Shown one piece after another: positions 34,533 to 43,327 of a stretch of 64,000 nucleotides of DNA (position 1 is the stretch's first letter; every line of letters begins with the position of its first letter). A program made the position numbers and the translations under genes. The notes beneath the pieces are model-generated. The model was not told the origin of the DNA and made no database searches. It saw nothing but the letters and a program-made list of their open reading frames with translations. Location of the stretch: positions 8,171,001 through 8,235,000 of the forward strand of contig NZ_CP109487.1 of assembly GCF_036227605.1 (NCBI RefSeq), read 5' to 3'. The DNA is from Streptomyces sp. NBC_01439. GTDB taxonomy: Bacteria; Actinomycetota; Actinomycetes; Streptomycetales; Streptomycetaceae.

Positions 34533-37064
34533 TCAGAGCGCTCCGAGCTCGCCGACCGAGGTGACCCGGATGACGGCCCGGCCCTCCTCGTCGGAGGCGG
34601 CCAGGTCGACCTCGGCGCTGATGCCCCAGCCATGGTCCCCGTTGGGGTCCGCGAAGGTCTGGCGGACGCGCCACAGGCCGTGCGCCGGGTCCTCCTCGAT
34701 CTGCAGGAGCTTCGGACCGCGCGCGTCGGGTCCGGTGCCCAGGTCGTCATACTCGTCCCAGTACCCGTCCAGGGCCTCGCCCCAGGCATCCGCGTCCCAG
34801 CCGGACTCGGCGTCCAGCTCGCCCAGCACGTTGACGTGGTCGAGGGCGGCCAGCTCCACACGGCGGAACATGGCGTTGCGGACCAGGACGCGGAAGGCGC
34901 GCGCGTTCGCGGTGACCGGCTTGACCTGGTCGGCCTTCTCCTGGGCCTGCTCCGCCGTCTCCACCTCCGGGTTTGCCAGCTGCTCCCACTCGTCCAGCAG
35001 ACTGGAGTCGACCTGGCGGACCAGCTCGCCGAGCCAGGCGATCAGGTCCTGGAGGTCCTCGGACTTGAGGTCGTCGGGGATGGTGTGGTCCAGCGCCTTG
35101 AACGCGCTCGCCAGGTAGCGCAGCACGATGCCCTCGGTGCGGGCCAGCTCGTAGAAGGAGGTGAACTCGGTGAAGGTCATCGCGCGCTCGTACATGTCGC
35201 GGATGATCGACTTCGGGGAGACCGGGTGGTCGCGGACCCACGGGTGGCTCTTGGCGTACACGTCGTAGGCATGGGAGAGCAGCTCTTCGAGCGGCTTGGG
35301 ATAGGTGACGTCCTGGAGCCGCTCCATCCGCTCCTCGTACTCGATGCCGTCGGCCTTCATCTGGCCGACCTGGATGCCGCGTTCCTTGTTCTGCTGGGCG
35401 GCCAGGATCTGCCGCGGGTCGTCCAGCGTGGACTCCACGACGGAGACCATGTCCAGCGCGTAGGAGGGGGACTCCGGGTCCAGCAGGTCGAAGGAGGCCA
35501 GGGCGAAGGTGGACAAGGGCTGGTTGAGCGCGAAGTCCTGCTGGAGGTCGACGGTGAGCCGGATGGTGCGGCCCTCCGCGTCCGGTGTGTCGAGCTTCTC
35601 GACCACACCGCCGTCCAGCAGCGAGCGGTAGATCGCGATGGCCCGGCGGATGTGCCGCAGCTGGGCCTTGCGGGGCTCGTGGTTGTCCTCCAGCAGGTGG
35701 CGCATCGCCTGGAAGGCGTCGCCCGGCCGGGCGATGACCGACAGCAGCATGATGTTGGTGACCTTGAAGCGCGAGGTGAGCGCCTCCGGGTCGGCGGCGA
35801 TGAGCTTCTCGAACGTGGTGTCCGACCAGGCGACGAAGCCCTCGGGAGCCTTCTTGCGCACCACCTTGCGGCGCTTCTTCGGATCGTCGCCCGCCTTCGC
35901 GAGCGCCTTCTCGTTCTCGATGACGTGCTCGGGGGCCTGCGCGACCACATAGCCCGCGGTGTCGAAGCCGGCCCGGCCGGCGCGCCCCGCGATCTGGTGG
36001 AACTCCCGGGCGCGCAGCGTGCGGACCCGGTTGCCGTCGTACTTGGTGAGCGCGGTGAACAGCACCGTGCGGATCGGGACGTTGACGCCGACCCCGAGGG
36101 TGTCCGTACCGCAGATGACCTTCAGCAGACCGGCCTGGGCGAGCTTTTCGACGAGACGCCGGTACTTGGGCAGCATGCCGGCGTGGTGCACACCGATGCC
36201 GTGCCGGACGTAGCGGGAGAGGTTCTGGCCGAACTTGGTGGTGAAGCGGAAATTGCCGATGAGATCGGCGATCTTGTCCTTCTCCTCGCGCGTGCACATG
36301 TTGATGCTCATGAGCGACTGCGCCCGCTCGACCGCCTGGGCCTGGGTGAAGTGCACGATGTAGACGGGGGCCTGCCGGGTCTCCAGCAGCTCGGTGATCG
36401 TATCGGTGATCGGCGTGGTGACGTACTCGTACGAGAGCGGGACGGGCCGGGTCGCGGAGCGGACCACCGAGGTGGGCCGGCCGGTGCGCCGGGTCAGGTC
36501 CTCCTCGAACCGCTTCATGTCGCCGAGGGTCGCCGACATCAAGATGAACTGCGCCTGCGGCAGCTCAAGCAGCGGGATCTGCCAGGCCCAGCCGCGGTCC
36601 GGCTCCGCATAGAAGTGGAACTCGTCCATCACGACCTGGCCGATGTCGGCGTGCTTGCCGTCGCGCAGGGCGATCGAGGCCAGCACCTCGGCGGTGCAGC
36701 AGATCACCGGGGCGTCCGCGTTCACGGAGGCGTCGCCCGTCAGCATGCCGACGTTCTCCGTGCCGAAGAGCTTGCACAGGTCGAAGAACTTCTCCGACAC
36801 CAGCGCCTTGATCGGGGCGGTGTAGAAGGTGACCTTGTCCTGGGCCAGGGCGGTGAAGTGCGCGCCGGCGGCGACCAGGCTCTTGCCGGAGCCGGTCGGG
36901 GTGGACAGGATCACGTTCGCCCCGGAGACGACCTCGATCAGCGCCTCCTCCTGAGCCGGGTACAGGGAGATGCCCTGGTCCTCCGCCCACGAGGAGAAAG
37001 CCTCGAAGAGGGCGTCGGGGTCGGCGTTCGGCGGGAGCTGATCAATGAGGGTCACACCCCCCAT
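34533..37064 (-). CDS. DEAD/DEAH-type RNA helicase with DUF3516 domain
   Basis: 843 residues. Walker A STPTGSGKS, TAPIKALVSEK, DEFH in VVMDEFHFYAEP (in place of DEAH), SAT in LMSATLGD, and in the second domain VHHAGMLPKYR, GTDTLGVGVNVP and QIAGRAGRAGFD. The ~450-residue C-terminus is the DUF3516 part found in actinobacterial Ski2/Mtr4-like helicases, thought to process RNA. The gene stands alone and is unrelated in sequence order to the defence-type helicase at 11270. ATG at 37064. Confidence 0.92.
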   Translation of the reverse strand: MGGVTLIDQLPPNADPDALFEAFSSWAEDQGISLYPAQEEALIEVVSGANVILSTPTGSGKSLVAAGAHFTALAQDKVTFYTAPIKALVSEKFFDLCKLFGTENVGMLTGDASVNADAPVICCTAEVLASIALRDGKHADIGQVVMDEFHFYAEPDRGWAWQIPLLELPQAQFILMSATLGDMKRFEEDLTRRTGRPTSVVRSATRPVPLSYEYVTTPITDTITELLETRQAPVYIVHFTQAQAVERAQSLMSINMCTREEKDKIADLIGNFRFTTKFGQNLSRYVRHGIGVHHAGMLPKYRRLVEKLAQAGLLKVICGTDTLGVGVNVPIRTVLFTALTKYDGNRVRTLRAREFHQIAGRAGRAGFDTAGYVVAQAPEHVIENEKALAKAGDDPKKRRKVVRKKAPEGFVAWSDTTFEKLIAADPEALTSRFKVTNIMLLSVIARPGDAFQAMRHLLEDNHEPRKAQLRHIRRAIAIYRSLLDGGVVEKLDTPDAEGRTIRLTVDLQQDFALNQPLSTFALASFDLLDPESPSYALDMVSVVESTLDDPRQILAAQQNKERGIQVGQMKADGIEYEERMERLQDVTYPKPLEELLSHAYDVYAKSHPWVRDHPVSPKSIIRDMYERAMTFTEFTSFYELARTEGIVLRYLASAFKALDHTIPDDLKSEDLQDLIAWLGELVRQVDSSLLDEWEQLANPEVETAEQAQEKADQVKPVTANARAFRVLVRNAMFRRVELAALDHVNVLGELDAESGWDADAWGEALDGYWDEYDDLGTGPDARGPKLLQIEEDPAHGLWRVRQTFADPNGDHGWGISAEVDLAASDEEGRAVIRVTSVGELGAL

Positions 37065-37199
37065 CTTGCCTGGCTTCCCCCCGGATCAGGGAACCGGCGG
37101 ACGGAATGAAGATCACCGACGGTACGCTGTGCCGTCGATGCGGCCCGAACGAAACCGTCGACCGGGCCCGACCACACACCAGCGGGGCGGGAAACGACC

Positions 37200-37991
37200 A
37201 TGATGGGTCCGGCGCACTCACTGTCCGGGGCAGCGGCCTGGCTGGGGGTGGGCGCCGCCACCGCGGCCGCCGGACACCCCATGCCCTGGCCCGTCCTCGT
37301 CGTCGGAGCGCTGATCTGCGCCGGGGCGGCCCTCGCCCCCGACCTCGACCACAAGTCGGCGACGATCTCGCGGGCTTTCGGTCCGCTCTCCAAAGGCGTG
37401 TGCGAGGTGGTCGACAAGATCTCCTACGCCGTCTACAAGGGCACCCGCTCCAAGAAGGACGCCCGTCGCACCGGGGGCCACCGCACCCTGACGCACACCT
37501 GGCTCTGGGCCGTCCTGATCGGCGGCGGGTCCTCCCTGCTCGCCGTCACCGCCGACCGCTGGGGTGTGCTCGCCCTGCTCTTCGTGCACCTGGTGCTCGC
37601 GGTCGAGGGCCTGCTGTGGCGGGCTGCCCGGATGTCCAGCGACGTCCTGGTCTGGCTGCTCGGCGCAACCAGCGCGTGGATCTTGGCCGGGGTACTGGAC
37701 CAGCCCGGCAACGGCGCGAACTGGCTGTTCGACGGACCGGGCCAGGAGTACCTCTGGCTCGGCCTGCCGATCGTGCTCGGGGCCCTGGTCCACGACATCG
37801 GCGACGCGCTCACCGTGTCCGGCTGCCCGGTCCTGTGGCCGCTGCCGATCGCCGGCAAGCGCTGGTACCCGATCGGCCCGCCGAAGGCGATGCGGTTCCG
37901 CGCCGGCAGCTGGGTGGAGCTGAAGGTCCTCATGCCGGTCTTCATCGTGCTGGGCGCCTTCGGCGGAGCCTCGGCCCTCGGCTTCATCTAG
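37200..37991 (+). CDS. Membrane-bound metal-dependent hydrolase (YdjM/DUF457-type)
   Basis: 263 residues with several membrane spans. Metal ligands are likely in GPAHSLSGAAAW, LAPDLDHKSAT and GGHRTLTHTWLW, the His/Asp pattern of the YdjM family. The physiological substrate is unknown. Divergent from the DUF3516 helicase with a 135-base gap that must carry both promoters. Confidence 0.85.
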   Translation: MMGPAHSLSGAAAWLGVGAATAAAGHPMPWPVLVVGALICAGAALAPDLDHKSATISRAFGPLSKGVCEVVDKISYAVYKGTRSKKDARRTGGHRTLTHTWLWAVLIGGGSSLLAVTADRWGVLALLFVHLVLAVEGLLWRAARMSSDVLVWLLGATSAWILAGVLDQPGNGANWLFDGPGQEYLWLGLPIVLGALVHDIGDALTVSGCPVLWPLPIAGKRWYPIGPPKAMRFRAGSWVELKVLMPVFIVLGAFGGASALGFI

Positions 37992-38137
37992 CCCCTGCCC
38001 CGTCGGCGGATGGCTGAGAACGCACCATCGCGCCCCGGGTTCGCCGAGGCCTTCTGTTCAGCTCCCTCCCCGGCGGCCATGATGTGCGCCGACGAGCCGT
38101 CAGTGCCGTCGGCTCGCGTCAGGACCCGGGGGGATCC

Positions 38138-39310
38138 ATGCACACGGGGAACAGAAGCATCCGTACGACCCTGGCGGGGGTGATGCTCGCCACGCTCACC
38201 GTCGCCCTACCGGCCCACACCGCCGCGGCGGAGCCCGGCGGAACGCCGGACGCGGGGCCGCACTGCAAACCGTCCCTGCGGATCCTGGAGTCGCTCCCGG
38301 GCGAGGACCCGTACCCGAACCCGTGGCTGCACCGCACCCAGGTCAACGACATCGGCCCGGCCGGGCTGTCGGTCGGTGTCTCCCACGACCTGCCGGCGTA
38401 CTGGATCGGCACCAAGGTCTTCGCCGTACCGCTGCCCGCCGGGACCACGGGCGGACGGGTGGAGGCGGTCAACCGGTCCGGCCTCATGGCCGGCACGCTG
38501 ACCACCCCGGACTGGACCAGGACCCTGGCCTTCAGCTACCGGCCGGGGGCACGCACCGTCACCCTGCTGCCCGGCGGGCACACCGCCAGCGACGTCAACG
38601 ACCGGGGCCACATCGTCGGTACCCGCTGGGACGACGACCCCGGAGTCACCACCGGCCTCGAATGGGCGGCCGGCAGGATCCATCGCAAACTCTTCGTGCC
38701 GCCCGGCTACCGGCTCGACTACGTGACGGGCATCAACAACGCCGGTCAGGTCATCGGTTCCGGCTTCGGGCCGTCCGGCATCGACGACAACCAACCCACC
38801 AGCCCCGGGCTGCTCTGGTCCGCCGCCGTGGACGCCAGGCCCGTCGCCCTCACGCCCCTCGGCAGCCTCGACCACCAGTACCGGCCGCAGAAGATCGACA
38901 ACTCGGGCCGGATCGTCGGCACCTACGTGTCCCCTCAGGAGCAGTGGCTCAACCTACCGACCGTCTGGGTCGCCCCCTACGGGCCGGCCACCCACGCGCC
39001 CCGGCTCCCGACCGCCCACAACGGCACCCTCGAGGGCATCAGTCCGAGCACGAACGTCTCGGTCGGCATCGGCAGTCAATTCCTGTACCCCTGGCCGCCG
39101 CCGCAGGACAGCCCGTTGGTGCGGGCCCAGTACTGGACCGGTGAAGGCCCCATGCGCGCCCTTCCCGCACTCGTCCCGAACGCCTTCACCACCGCGTACA
39201 CCGTCACCGACGACGACCGCGTCGGCGGCGCCGCCGAGGACGCCGGGGGCGACACCCACCCCGTCATCTGGACCTGTGCCCGCAAGCAGGCTTTCATCCC
39301 CGCCGGCTGA
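38138..39310 (+). CDS. Secreted protein with HAF-like repeats
   Basis: 390 residues. Signal peptide: basic start (MHTGNRSIRTT), hydrophobic core LAGVMLATLTVALPA, cleavage near HTAAA/EP. The mature protein has about five repeats of a short strand motif ending in G-x-x-x-G: VNDIGPAGLSVG, VNRSGLMAGT, VNDRGHIVGT, INNAGQVIGS, IDNSGRIVGT. This pattern is that of HAF-repeat extracellular proteins, likely a beta-propeller. Function unknown. ATG at 38138 with a GGGGGGA site; one long ORF starts earlier but lacks the signal peptide at its N-terminus. Confidence 0.75.
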   Translation: MHTGNRSIRTTLAGVMLATLTVALPAHTAAAEPGGTPDAGPHCKPSLRILESLPGEDPYPNPWLHRTQVNDIGPAGLSVGVSHDLPAYWIGTKVFAVPLPAGTTGGRVEAVNRSGLMAGTLTTPDWTRTLAFSYRPGARTVTLLPGGHTASDVNDRGHIVGTRWDDDPGVTTGLEWAAGRIHRKLFVPPGYRLDYVTGINNAGQVIGSGFGPSGIDDNQPTSPGLLWSAAVDARPVALTPLGSLDHQYRPQKIDNSGRIVGTYVSPQEQWLNLPTVWVAPYGPATHAPRLPTAHNGTLEGISPSTNVSVGIGSQFLYPWPPPQDSPLVRAQYWTGEGPMRALPALVPNAFTTAYTVTDDDRVGGAAEDAGGDTHPVIWTCARKQAFIPAG

Positions 39311-39451
39311 CCAGGCGGGGGTGAAGGACGGGCGAACGGCGTGGGGGTAGGCGGAGCGGGGCGGCCGGGCGGCGGGAGGACCAGGTCCCAGCCGCTGCCC
39401 GGCCCCGTCCCAGCCGCCGCCCGGCCCCGTCCCGGGCGGTCCTGGCCCGGC

Positions 39452-41233
39452 TCAGCCGTGCCAGGACCGCCACAACGCGGCGTACGCCCCGCCGGCCGCG
39501 ACCAGCTCGTCGTGCGAGCCGAGTTCGCTGATCCGTCCGCCCTCGACCACCGCGATCACGTCCGCGTCGTGCGCGGTGTGCAGCCGGTGGGCGATGGCGA
39601 TGACCGTGCGGCCGTCCAGCACCCGGGCCAGCGAGCGCTCCAAGTGCCGGGCCGCGCGCGGGTCCAGCAGCGAGGTGGCCTCGTCCAACACCAGCGTGTG
39701 CGGGTCGGCCAGTACCAGCCGGGCGAGCGCGATCTGCTGGGCCTGCGCCGGGGTCAGCGCCGTGCCACCGGAACCGACCTCGGTGTCCAGGCCGGCCTCC
39801 ATGGCCCGCGCCCAGCCGTCGGCGTCCACCGCGGCCAGCGCCGCCCACAGCTCGGTGTCGCCGGCGCCCGTCCGCGCCAGGAGGAGGTTGTCCCGCAGCG
39901 TGCCCACGAACACGTGGTGCTCCTGGTTGACCAGGGCCACGTGTTCGCGCACCCGTTCCGCGGGCATCCGCGACAGCTGCGCCCCGCCGAGGGTGACCTC
40001 GCCGGTCCGGGGCGCGTAGATGCCCGCGAGCAGCCGTCCCAGGGTGGACTTGCCCGCCCCCGAGGGGCCGACCAGCGCCATCCGGGTGCCCGGCGGCACG
40101 GACATCGACACCTGGTGCAGGACGTCCACGCCCGCCCGGTAGCCGAAGTGGACCTCCTGGGCCCGCACGTCCCTGCCCTCGGGCGCCACCTTCGCGTCCC
40201 CCGCGTCCGGTTCGATCTCCCGCACGCCCACCAGGCGGCCGAGCGAGACCTGGGCGACCTGCAACTCGTCGTACCAGCGCAGGATCAGACCGATCGGATC
40301 GACCAGCATCTGGGCGAGGAGCGCGCCCGTGGTCAGCTGCCCGACCGACATCCAGCCCCGCATCACGCAGAAGCCGCCGATCATCAGCACCGAGCCGAGG
40401 ATCGTCACGAAGGTCACGTTGATGACGGGGAAGAGCACCATCCGCAGGAAGAGCGTGTACCGCTCCCACGCCACCCACTGCGAGATCCGCCGCTCCGACA
40501 GCGCGATCCGCTCCGGCCCGAGGCGGTGCGCCTCGACCGTGCGGCCCGCGTCCACCGTTTCGGTGAGCACGGCAGAGACGGCGGCGTAGCCGGCCGCCTC
40601 CGAGCGGTACGCCGACGGCGCCCGCCGGAAGTACCAGCGGCAGCCGATCACCAGCACCGGCAGCGCCACCAGCGCGGCCAGCGCCAGCGGCGGTGCCGTC
40701 ACCGCGAGAGCCCCGAACAACAGCCCCGCCCACACCACACCGATGGCCAGCTGCGGCACGGCCTCGCGCATCGCGTTCGCGAGCCGGTCGATGTCGGTGG
40801 TGATCCGAGACAGCAGATCACCGGTACCGGCCCGCTCCAGCACGCCCGGCGGCAGCCCCACCGACCGCACCAGGAAGTCCTCGCGCAGATCGGCCAACAT
40901 CTCCTCGCCGAGCATCGCCCCGCGCAGCCTGACCAGTCGGACGAAGAACGTCTGGACCGCCAGCGCCAGCGTGAACAGCAGGGCCACACGCCCCAGATGC
41001 AGTTCGCGCGCCCCCGCCGAGAGGTCGTCCACGATCCGGCCCAGCAGGTACGGGCCGACCATGGAGGCGATCACCGCGGCCGCGTTGACGCTCACCAGCA
41101 CCACGAAGGCCCGCCGGTGGCGCCGGAACAGGCCGCGCACATAGTCCCGTACGGTCGCCGACGTGCCCACGGGCAGGGTCGCGGCCGAGTCGGGGGCCGC
41201 CGGATCGTACTTTGGCGGCGCCACGCCGATCAT
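39452..41233 (-). CDS. ABC exporter half-transporter, catalytic Walker A subunit
   Basis: 593 residues, type I exporter membrane domain then ATPase. Walker [10 protein letters not shown] and H-loop [11 protein letters not shown] are intact, Walker B is [12 protein letters not shown], but the signature is degenerate ([16 protein letters not shown] instead of LSGGQ). It pairs with the upstream half-transporter, whose Walker A is lost but signature intact, giving one good and one dead ATP site. The ATG at 41233 overlaps the upstream stop codon. Export substrate unknown, possibly a drug, lipid or peptide. Confidence 0.9.
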   Translation of the reverse strand: MIGVAPPKYDPAAPDSAATLPVGTSATVRDYVRGLFRRHRRAFVVLVSVNAAAVIASMVGPYLLGRIVDDLSAGARELHLGRVALLFTLALAVQTFFVRLVRLRGAMLGEEMLADLREDFLVRSVGLPPGVLERAGTGDLLSRITTDIDRLANAMREAVPQLAIGVVWAGLLFGALAVTAPPLALAALVALPVLVIGCRWYFRRAPSAYRSEAAGYAAVSAVLTETVDAGRTVEAHRLGPERIALSERRISQWVAWERYTLFLRMVLFPVINVTFVTILGSVLMIGGFCVMRGWMSVGQLTTGALLAQMLVDPIGLILRWYDELQVAQVSLGRLVGVREIEPDAGDAKVAPEGRDVRAQEVHFGYRAGVDVLHQVSMSVPPGTRMALVGPSGAGKSTLGRLLAGIYAPRTGEVTLGGAQLSRMPAERVREHVALVNQEHHVFVGTLRDNLLLARTGAGDTELWAALAAVDADGWARAMEAGLDTEVGSGGTALTPAQAQQIALARLVLADPHTLVLDEATSLLDPRAARHLERSLARVLDGRTVIAIAHRLHTAHDADVIAVVEGGRISELGSHDELVAAGGAYAALWRSWHG

Positions 41234-43167
41234 GCGGATTCCTCGATCTCTGTGAGTGCTTCTGCCAGCTCCGTCAGTTCCAACCCGCCGAGCCGCTGCT
41301 CCTCGTCGGTCTCGCGGGTGACGACCGCCCGGTAGCGGGGCTCGCGCTGCAGCAGCTCGCGATGGGTGCCGACGGCCGCCGCCTTGCCCCCGTCGATGAG
41401 CACGACCCGGTCCGCGCGGTCCAGCAGCAGCGGCGAGGACGCCAGTACCACCGTGGTCCGCCCGGCGCGCAGGGCCGCGATCCCGTCCGCGATCCGCGCT
41501 TCGGTGTGCGAGTCGACCGCGGAGGTCGGCTCGTCCAGCACCAGTACCTCCGGGTCGGTGACCAGGGACCGGGCCAGGGCGAGCCGCTGGCGCTGGCCGC
41601 CCGACAGGGACCGGCCGCGCTCGGTGATCCGGGCGTCCATCGGGTCCTCGACCCCGTCCGGAGCCGACTGCAGCAGTGCGTCCAGGACGTCCGCGCACTG
41701 GGCGGCGCCCAGCGCCGCACCGGAGTCGACCGCTCCGGAGGCCGGTACGTCGAACAGCTCCCGCAGGGTCCCGGACAGCAGCACCGGATCCTTGTCCTGT
41801 ACGAGGACCAAGGTGCGCGCGGTGTCCAGTTCCAGCTCGTCCAGCGCGACTCCGCCGAGGAGCACGGACGGCGTCCCGGCCTCGTCGGCCCCGGAATCAG
41901 CCCCGGAATCCGCCCCGGAACCGGCCCTGGCGTCGGCCTCCGCGTCGGCCCCGGTTCCGGCTCCGGCTCCGGCCTCCGACACCGGGTCGCCGTCCATCGG
42001 ATGACCGCCCAGGCGTTCGGCGAGCCGCCCGGCGAGGTCTGGGTCCCCGCACACGACGGCGGTGAACCGCCCCGCGGGGGCCAGCAGCCCGGTCTGCGGG
42101 TCGTAGAGGTCCCCGCCCGCGGCCGGTGCCTGCACCGGATCGGTGCGCGCGGGGCGTTCGCCGGCGGAGTCCGTCCGGGTCAGTGACAGCACCCGGGCGG
42201 CCCGCTGGGCGGAGGGACGCGAGAAGGAGTACGCCATCGCGATCTCCTGGAAGTGCCGCAGCGGGTAGAGCAGGGTCGCGACCACGCTGAACGCGGCGAC
42301 CAGCTCGCCCACGGCGATGCGCCCGTCCGAGACGAGCGTGGCGCCGTACCAGACCACCGTGATCATCAGCGCGCCCGGGAGCACCACCTGGATCGCCGAG
42401 ATCAGCGCCCACATCCGGGCGCTGCGCACGGCTGCCTCGCGGACCTCCTGAGAGGCCTCGCGGTAGCGGCCGAGGAACAGCTCCTCACCGCCGATGCCGC
42501 GCAGTACGCGCAGGCCCGCGACGGTGTCGGAGGCCAGCTCGGTGGCCTTGCCCGCCTTCTCCCGCTGGACGTCGGCACGCTGGGTGGCGCGCGGCAGCAG
42601 CGGTAGCGAGGCCAGGGCGACCAGCGGCACGCCGATGGCCACGACCACGCCGAGCTCGGGGGCGTAGAACAGCAGCCCGACGCAGACGAGGACGACGGAG
42701 AAGAGGGCCGCGAGGAAGCGCGAGACCGCCTCCACGAACCATCCGATCTTCTCCACGTCGCCCGTGGACACCGCGACCACCTCGCCCGCGGCGACCCGAC
42801 GGGTGAGGGCGGAGCCCAGCTCGGCCGTCTTGCGGGCCAGGAGCTGCTGCACCCGTGCCGCGGCGGTGATCCAGTTGGTGACGGCCGTGCTGTGGAGCAT
42901 GGAATCGCCGACCGAGATGGCGATGCCGGTGACCAGGAGCAGCGCGCCGACGAGCAGCAGCCCGTTCGGATCGCGGTCGACGACCGCGTCGACGCCGAGG
43001 CCCACCGCGTACGGCAGTGCGGCGACTCCGGTGAAGTGCAGCATCCCCCAGCACAGGCTCTTGAGCTGTCCGCCGAGTTGGCCACGCCCCAGCCACAGCA
43101 GGAACCGGGGGCCGGACCGAGCGTCCGGTACCCCTGGATCCGGATACGGAAGATCGCTGATCTGCAT
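41230..43167 (-). CDS. ABC exporter half-transporter with degenerate Walker A
   Basis: 645 residues with six membrane spans and a C-terminal ATPase. The expected Walker A is replaced by [18 protein letters not shown], with no GxxGxGK(S/T), and the H-loop His is Ser ([10 protein letters not shown]). The signature [17 protein letters not shown] and Walker [13 protein letters not shown] are intact. It is the non-canonical partner of the next gene. A low-complexity Gly/Ala/Asp insert (about residues 395-425) sits inside the ATPase. Start: ATG at 43167; the stop overlaps the partner start by four bases. Confidence 0.9.
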   Translation of the reverse strand: MQISDLPYPDPGVPDARSGPRFLLWLGRGQLGGQLKSLCWGMLHFTGVAALPYAVGLGVDAVVDRDPNGLLLVGALLLVTGIAISVGDSMLHSTAVTNWITAAARVQQLLARKTAELGSALTRRVAAGEVVAVSTGDVEKIGWFVEAVSRFLAALFSVVLVCVGLLFYAPELGVVVAIGVPLVALASLPLLPRATQRADVQREKAGKATELASDTVAGLRVLRGIGGEELFLGRYREASQEVREAAVRSARMWALISAIQVVLPGALMITVVWYGATLVSDGRIAVGELVAAFSVVATLLYPLRHFQEIAMAYSFSRPSAQRAARVLSLTRTDSAGERPARTDPVQAPAAGGDLYDPQTGLLAPAGRFTAVVCGDPDLAGRLAERLGGHPMDGDPVSEAGAGAGTGADAEADARAGSGADSGADSGADEAGTPSVLLGGVALDELELDTARTLVLVQDKDPVLLSGTLRELFDVPASGAVDSGAALGAAQCADVLDALLQSAPDGVEDPMDARITERGRSLSGGQRQRLALARSLVTDPEVLVLDEPTSAVDSHTEARIADGIAALRAGRTTVVLASSPLLLDRADRVVLIDGGKAAAVGTHRELLQREPRYRAVVTRETDEEQRLGGLELTELAEALTEIEESA

Positions 43168-43327
43168 GACGCCCCAAGACTGGTCGAGTGGTCCAAACCG
43201 TGCAAGGTTCGCCTTCGGGACCGACGCCGAGCAATCGGTTTTCCGCGGGACGTACGCTGCGGCCAGCAGGTTTGCGGCAGCGGGGGAGGACTGGGCGCCT
43301 GGTCACGGGGGTTGCGCGCCCCGGCGC

